The notes under the pieces: model-generated | Told to the model about the DNA's origin: nothing | The model's database searches: none | The model's input: the letters and a program-made list of their open reading frames with translations, nothing else | Origin: DASSFZ01 sp036514635 | GTDB lineage: Bacteria; Chloroflexota; Anaerolineae; Fen-1058 | Reading direction: 5' to 3' | Length of the DNA stretch: 9,177 nt | Assembly (NCBI GenBank): GCA_036514635.1 | Contig: DATBWU010000056.1 | Location: 1 to 9,177, forward strand | Position numbers and translations under genes: made by a program | Part shown: in pieces, positions 5,806-9,177 of the stretch | How the letters are laid out: each line of letters starts with the position of its first letter | Position numbering within the stretch: position 1 is the stretch's first letter

Positions 5806-7240
5806 AGAAGTCTCGGCCTTCGAGATTTTCTACCAGCTGGCTTACATGTCGGCCACGTCGGCGGCCGGCATCAGCCGTGCGCGCGTGTTCCAGTTGGCGC
5901 GCCAGCTGCCCACCATCCCGGCCCGCTACTTCAAGAAGATTCACGAAGTGGCCGAGAACATGCGCTACAATTACCCCGACGCCGTGCGCATGGTCGGCGA
6001 GCAGGTGCCGGCGGACGACATCAAGACCTTTTTGTTGAGGCTGTCGGACGCGCTGCGCTCCGGCGAGCCGCTGGCCGGCTTTTTGACGCGCGAAGCCGGT
6101 GTGCAGGGCGAGCACTACGCCAACGATTACACGCGCCGGCTGGAAAGCCTGAAGAAGTGGAACGACGCCTATACGGCCATCACCGTGTCGGCGGCGCTGA
6201 TCGTGGTCATCAACATGGTCTCGACCATGATCTACAGCCTGAGCACAGGCCTGATGATCGGGATGACGTTTGTCGCGATCGCCGCCAGTTTCGGCGTGGC
6301 CTGGGTCACTTTCCGCTCCGCGCCGCAGGAGACAGTGTGCGTGCCGCTGGCGAAAGGATCGCACAAGCAGCGACGCAGCCACAGTCTGTCCCGAATCCTG
6401 CTGCCGCTCACACTGGTGGTGGTGGTGGTATTGGCCGCGCTGGGTGTGACTACCGGGCTGGTGTTCATCGTGGCCGGTGTGATGCTGCTCCCCGTCGGTT
6501 GGATCAGCCGCGCCGCCGATCGCGAGACGACGCACAAAGACGCCGAAGTCAGCTCGTTCTTCCGATCGCTGGGTGGCACGGCGACTTCGCGCGGCACCAC
6601 GTTGAAAGAAGCGCTGGCCCACATGAAGATCGACTCGTTCCCCGCGCTTCAGCCGGATATTCGTATGCTCAAACTGCGCCTGGCGTCCTTCGGCAGACCC
6701 CCGCTGTGCTGGGAGTTGTTCGGCGTGGAGACCGGCAGCAAGCTGGCCGATCAGGCCACCGGCATCTTCTACGAGGCGGTCAACCTGGGCGGCGACCCGG
6801 AGAAGACCGGGCTGCTCACCAGCGAGTTCGCGATGAAGACGGCGATGCTGCGCGCACAGCGGCGCGGCATCAGCGCCACGTTCTCGTGGCTGACGCTGGC
6901 GATGCAGGCGGTTCTGGCCATGCTGATGGTCTTCCTGCTGGGTGTGCTCGAACAGTTCGCAGGCCGTATGGCTGAAGCGATGAGCACGTTGGGCGAGGGC
7001 AGCACGGATGCTGCGGCGTTGGGTTTGGGCAATATGTTCATGTTCAGCACGCCACAGCTTCAGTTCCTGCAAATCTCCACAGTGTTCATGATCGCCGCGT
7101 TGGCGGCGATCAACGCCTTCGCCGTCGTCGCCACGGAAGGTTCGCATTTGATCAAGTCGACGTATTATATGTCGCTGCTCTTGGTGTTGTCTGGAATCTG
7201 TTTCCTGATCGTTCCACCGGTGGTGCGACTGATCATTTGA
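5756..7240 (+). CDS. arlJ: ArlJ membrane platform protein
   Basis: The 494-residue polytopic protein is the partner on which ArlI sits. I count seven likely membrane helices, near 140-161, 165-185, 213-231, 234-251, 376-398, 439-459 and 470-490. Two cytoplasmic T2SF-type helical domains occupy about 60-135 (with DIKTFLLRLSDALRSGEPLAGFL) and 260-370 (with SSFFRSLGGTATSRGTTLKEAL), the duplicated arrangement of GspF/TadC/ArlJ proteins. The single long chain fits ArlJ better than the split TadB/TadC pair. The first ATG in frame (5756) overlaps arlI by 50 bases, and no later start would keep the N-terminal cytoplasmic part, so the overlap seems real. No strong Shine-Dalgarno is seen. A GTG-rich run near 6415-6430 encodes five consecutive Val in the third helix. 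Confidence 0.88.
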   Translation: MTSLASSRKRTVKSYFEEVSAFEIFYQLAYMSATSAAGISRARVFQLARQLPTIPARYFKKIHEVAENMRYNYPDAVRMVGEQVPADDIKTFLLRLSDALRSGEPLAGFLTREAGVQGEHYANDYTRRLESLKKWNDAYTAITVSAALIVVINMVSTMIYSLSTGLMIGMTFVAIAASFGVAWVTFRSAPQETVCVPLAKGSHKQRRSHSLSRILLPLTLVVVVVLAALGVTTGLVFIVAGVMLLPVGWISRAADRETTHKDAEVSSFFRSLGGTATSRGTTLKEALAHMKIDSFPALQPDIRMLKLRLASFGRPPLCWELFGVETGSKLADQATGIFYEAVNLGGDPEKTGLLTSEFAMKTAMLRAQRRGISATFSWLTLAMQAVLAMLMVFLLGVLEQFAGRMAEAMSTLGEGSTDAAALGLGNMFMFSTPQLQFLQISTVFMIAALAAINAFAVVATEGSHLIKSTYYMSLLLVLSGICFLIVPPVVRLII

Positions 7241-7247
7241 GCTGGCT

Positions 7248-8189
7248 ATGACTCTTCAGACTGATCCCACAGTCCTAACCGACGATCCGGAAGTCGTGGG
7301 CGATCCGGGCGGCGTGGATTCCGCTTCGCCTCCCCGGCCGGCCCGCCGCGCATCCAGGCGAGGGTGGCTCATCCCCCTGGTGTTCCTCGCCGGACTGGCC
7401 CTGGGCTGGCTGGTGATCGGTTGGTGGCTGTGGCCGGTGCAGTGGAACAACGCCTCGCCGTCCCAATTGCGGCCGGACGCGCTGCGCACCTATCTGACAT
7501 TAGTCGCGGATGAATACGATCGAACGTCCGGCCTGGCTCAAGCCGAAGCCGCGCTGGCCGGTTGGGATCGCGATGACCTGACCCGGCGCCTGACCGCGCT
7601 GCAGCTCGAAGAGCCTGACTTCGAGAAGCGCGCGCACCTGTCCGCGCTGGCAGCCGCGCTTCAGCTGCCCGGCAGCCAACCGTCGCTGGTTAGCTCCCTG
7701 TTGAGCCGGCAGGGTATCCTGATCGGACTGGTGCTGGCGGGCGTGCCGCTGATTGCGGCGATAGTATTGCTCACGTCCGCGGCCATGCGCCGTGCGGGCG
7801 TGATGCCGGATGCGGCGCAGGACATTGAGGCGAACGCGGAAGAAGCGCTCGAGGAGCTGCTGGCCGACGTTCAAATGGGCGATGGGCCTGCGTCGCCCGA
7901 ACAGGCTCAGAACGCCACTGCGCCGGACGAAGAGGAGCACACCCAGAAAGAAGAAAGAGAACCGCAACAGCAGCAACAGGAAGAGGAGGAGGAAGAGAAG
8001 TCGAACACGGATAATGCGCTGGCTGATCTAGCCAGCTTCTTCGGCGAAGAAGACACGTCGCTGGCTGCGCTCGAGCAGCTCGTCAAGGGCCTGCCCGATC
8101 TCAGTGCGGAGGACCTGCACAAGTTAGCCGGCACCATCGCCGAGCGGCTGCGCACCGGTCAGCGCAAGATGCCTGCGTCCGGGGAGTGA
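7248..8189 (+). CDS. Two-TM protein of unknown function with Gln/Glu tract
   Basis: The product has 313 residues and I assign no family. A Pro/Arg-rich N-terminus (27-39) precedes TM1 (about 40-62). A helical, TPR-like loop follows (about 73-140, with LRPDALRTYLTLVADEYDRT and AEAALAGWDRDDL), then TM2 (about 157-177). The C-terminal half has an acidic helix (191-208), a low-complexity tract of five Gln and six Glu within 227-250, and a helical end (255-303). By the positive-inside rule both termini are cytoplasmic and the 63-156 loop is external. From memory, proteins with a WPVQW..ASP..LRPD segment recur in Chloroflexota without known function. It starts 7 bases after arlJ and runs almost into the peptidase gene, so it is co-transcribed with the motor; a part joining envelope and motor is a guess. 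Confidence 0.85.
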   Translation: MTLQTDPTVLTDDPEVVGDPGGVDSASPPRPARRASRRGWLIPLVFLAGLALGWLVIGWWLWPVQWNNASPSQLRPDALRTYLTLVADEYDRTSGLAQAEAALAGWDRDDLTRRLTALQLEEPDFEKRAHLSALAAALQLPGSQPSLVSSLLSRQGILIGLVLAGVPLIAAIVLLTSAAMRRAGVMPDAAQDIEANAEEALEELLADVQMGDGPASPEQAQNATAPDEEEHTQKEEREPQQQQQEEEEEEKSNTDNALADLASFFGEEDTSLAALEQLVKGLPDLSAEDLHKLAGTIAERLRTGQRKMPASGE

Positions 8190-8198
8190 TGCTTGGTG

Positions 8199-8897
8199 AT
8201 GCTTGTGTACGCTGTACTCGGCTTGATCACCGGGAGTCTGCTGAACTGGGCGGGCGATGCGCTGCCGCACCTGGCCCATCGGTTCGAAAAAGCACCCTTC
8301 GCTGCTGCCCGGCTCGAATCAGCGCTGGGCCGGCTCATCGTCTCCGCGTGGCCGGGCCGGCGCACGCAGGTATCCGGGCAAGGCCTGGCCGTCGAGCTGA
8401 TCGGCGCGGCGTTATTCACCTTTATCGGCTCACAGCACGGATGGACGTGGAACTTCGTCGTGTTAGCCGGATTGTGTACGCTGTTCATCCTGATCGCCGT
8501 CATCGACCTGCGTTACCGGCTGGTGCTGAACATCGTCGTCTTCCCGGTCATTGCCGTGATACTGGCCGTGAGTGTCGTGTCGCCTCGCATTGATGAAGTG
8601 ACTACGCTCGTGGGCGGGGCCATGGGATTCGGGTTGTTTCTGCTGGCCGCACTCGTGCGACCTAACGGGCTGGGCGGCGGCGATGTGAAACTGGCGGCGC
8701 TCATCGGCGTGCTGTTTGGTTTTCCACACGCGCTGTGGGCTTTGCTGCTCGGCATCCTCGCCGGGGGCCTCGCCTCAATAATCCTCATCGCGGTGCGCTG
8801 CTGGGATCGGCGCACGCGCATCGCCTACGCTCCGTTCCTCTGCTTCGGCGCGATTGTGGCGCTGTTCTTCGATCCGCTTTCAGCGGTGCTCCACTAG
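8199..8897 (+). CDS. A24 prepilin/archaellin peptidase
   Basis: The membrane aspartyl protease cleaves class III signal peptides from pilin- and archaellin-type precursors. Both catalytic Asp are visible: D103 in AVIDLRYRLV and D162 in GLGGGDVKLA (the GxGD motif). The chain has about six or seven hydrophobic segments and ends with YAPFLCFGAIVAL, as in PilD-type enzymes. The N-terminal GSLLNWAGDALP resembles the PilD 'GSFLNV...RLP' stretch, but the four-Cys zinc domain is missing, making this a compact PilD-like form. GGGGAG (8181-8186) serves TTG 8193, GTG 8196 or ATG 8199; I use the ATG, and the start is uncertain by two codons. It is the last gene of the unit, functionally matching archaeal ArlK/PibD. 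Its archaellin substrate is not encoded in the window. Confidence 0.88.
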   Translation: MLVYAVLGLITGSLLNWAGDALPHLAHRFEKAPFAAARLESALGRLIVSAWPGRRTQVSGQGLAVELIGAALFTFIGSQHGWTWNFVVLAGLCTLFILIAVIDLRYRLVLNIVVFPVIAVILAVSVVSPRIDEVTTLVGGAMGFGLFLLAALVRPNGLGGGDVKLAALIGVLFGFPHALWALLLGILAGGLASIILIAVRCWDRRTRIAYAPFLCFGAIVALFFDPLSAVLH

Positions 8898-8924
8898 AGC
8901 GGTTCCCGATTGCATGTACGCCGG

Positions 8925-9060
8925 CCGTCATTGCGAGAATCCCACATCGCCGGGCGGCGATATGCCTGAAGACAGAAACTGGTGCGGAGCGTCGCGCCCA
9001 TCCCGTCATTGCGAGAATCCCACATCGCCGGGTGGCGAGATGCCTGAAGACAGAAACTGG
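8925..9060. repeat. Two 78-bp direct repeats of CGTCATTGCGAG type
   Basis: The unit starting CCGTCATTGCGAGAATCC at 8925 recurs at 9003, a period of 78 bases. The first 58 bases of each unit are nearly identical (a few substitutions, such as the C/T inside the small hairpin), while the last 20 differ more. Each unit has a small ATCGCC-GGGC-GGCGAT-like hairpin. CGTCATTGCGAG-headed dispersed repeats are common in diverse bacterial genomes. They lie just after the peptidase stop and no gene is seen here. Confidence 0.75.
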
Positions 9061-9077
9061 CGCGGCGTGTCCGCGCG

Positions 9078-9173
9078 GCGATGAATTCGCTGCGCTACTC
9101 CGCTGCGCCCGATGAATCGGGCTAGTCGGATTCATCCGACGCTGTGGCGTAGCCCGCCGAGTTCATCGGCGGG
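9078..9173. repeat. Cluster of four hairpins with TGAA/TTCA loops
   Basis: The four stem-loops are GCGA-TGAAT-TCGC (9078-9090), GCCCGA-TGAA-TCGGGC (9107-9122), GTCGGA-TTCA-TCCGAC (9125-9140) and CCCGCCGA-GTTCA-TCGGCGGG (9153-9173). GGGCTA (9119-9124) can also pair with TAGCCC (9150-9155) around the third hairpin. The stems differ while the loop core is kept. No T-run follows, so this is not a standard terminator, though it may protect the 3' end of the transcript. Confidence 0.75.
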
Positions 9174-9177
9174 GGGG

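Noticed and set aside
6415..6430. TGG/GTG microsatellite as a phase-variation tract
   Set aside because: It is a trinucleotide repeat coding for Val in a membrane helix; length changes would not shift the frame.
5765..7147. Long minus-strand open frame opposite arlJ (460 codons)
   Set aside because: The composition (very rich in His, Arg and Gln) is that of an antisense shadow; there are no membrane segments or motifs.
4123..7240. Reading of the ATPase and platform genes as a Tad/Flp pilus locus
   Set aside because: ArlH is adjacent, the platform is a single long ArlJ-type chain rather than TadB plus TadC, and no TadZ, RcpA or Flp pilin is present.
8925..9060. CRISPR array
   Set aside because: Only two units, a 58-base conserved core and no cas genes nearby.

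Overview
The window reads as a GC-rich bacterial chromosome segment, most likely from Chloroflexota (Anaerolineae/Caldilineae-like). The reasons are good Shine-Dalgarno sites, a TPR protein of a style I associate with that phylum, abundant small hairpin repeats, and an archaeal-type motility ATPase set of the kind reported from some Chloroflexota. All supported genes lie on the + strand.

Layout. 2-604 is the 3' end of a TPR protein, perhaps the tail of an O-antigen ligase/polymerase-type protein. 605-999 is non-coding and holds a small dyad repeat, a 94-bp imperfect palindrome and a candidate regulatory block. 1000-2548 is a tight three-gene unit: a coiled-coil protein with an ArlC/D/E-like segment, then ArlG-like and ArlF-like stator proteins. 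2549-3048 is a 500-base break containing a receiver-domain remnant, a second and longer copy of the dyad repeat, and a second copy of the regulatory block. 3049-8897 is a second tight unit: ArlH fused to a degenerate CheY-like receiver, the ArlI motor ATPase, the ArlJ platform protein, a two-TM protein of unknown function with a Gln/Glu tract, and an A24 prepilin peptidase. 8898-9177 is non-coding, with two 78-bp direct repeats followed by four hairpins.

Together the genes encode almost the whole export and rotation machine of an archaellum: hexameric ATPase ArlI, KaiC-like regulator ArlH, membrane platform ArlJ, ArlF/ArlG anchors, an ArlC/D/E-like cytoplasmic candidate and the peptidase that would process archaellins. 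ArlH separates this from ordinary Tad or type IV pilus loci. No archaellin gene is in the window, so the filament subunit must be encoded elsewhere if the system works.

The most interesting points are the receiver fused to ArlH, which has lost its phospho-acceptor Asp (Asn56); the receiver remnant just upstream of it; and a spacing-conserved block, ATGG-N3-CGTAAC-N5-CGAAACCCC, ahead of both halves of the cluster. Functional archaella have, to my recollection, been described in Chloroflexota, so the system class is not new, but these features may be.
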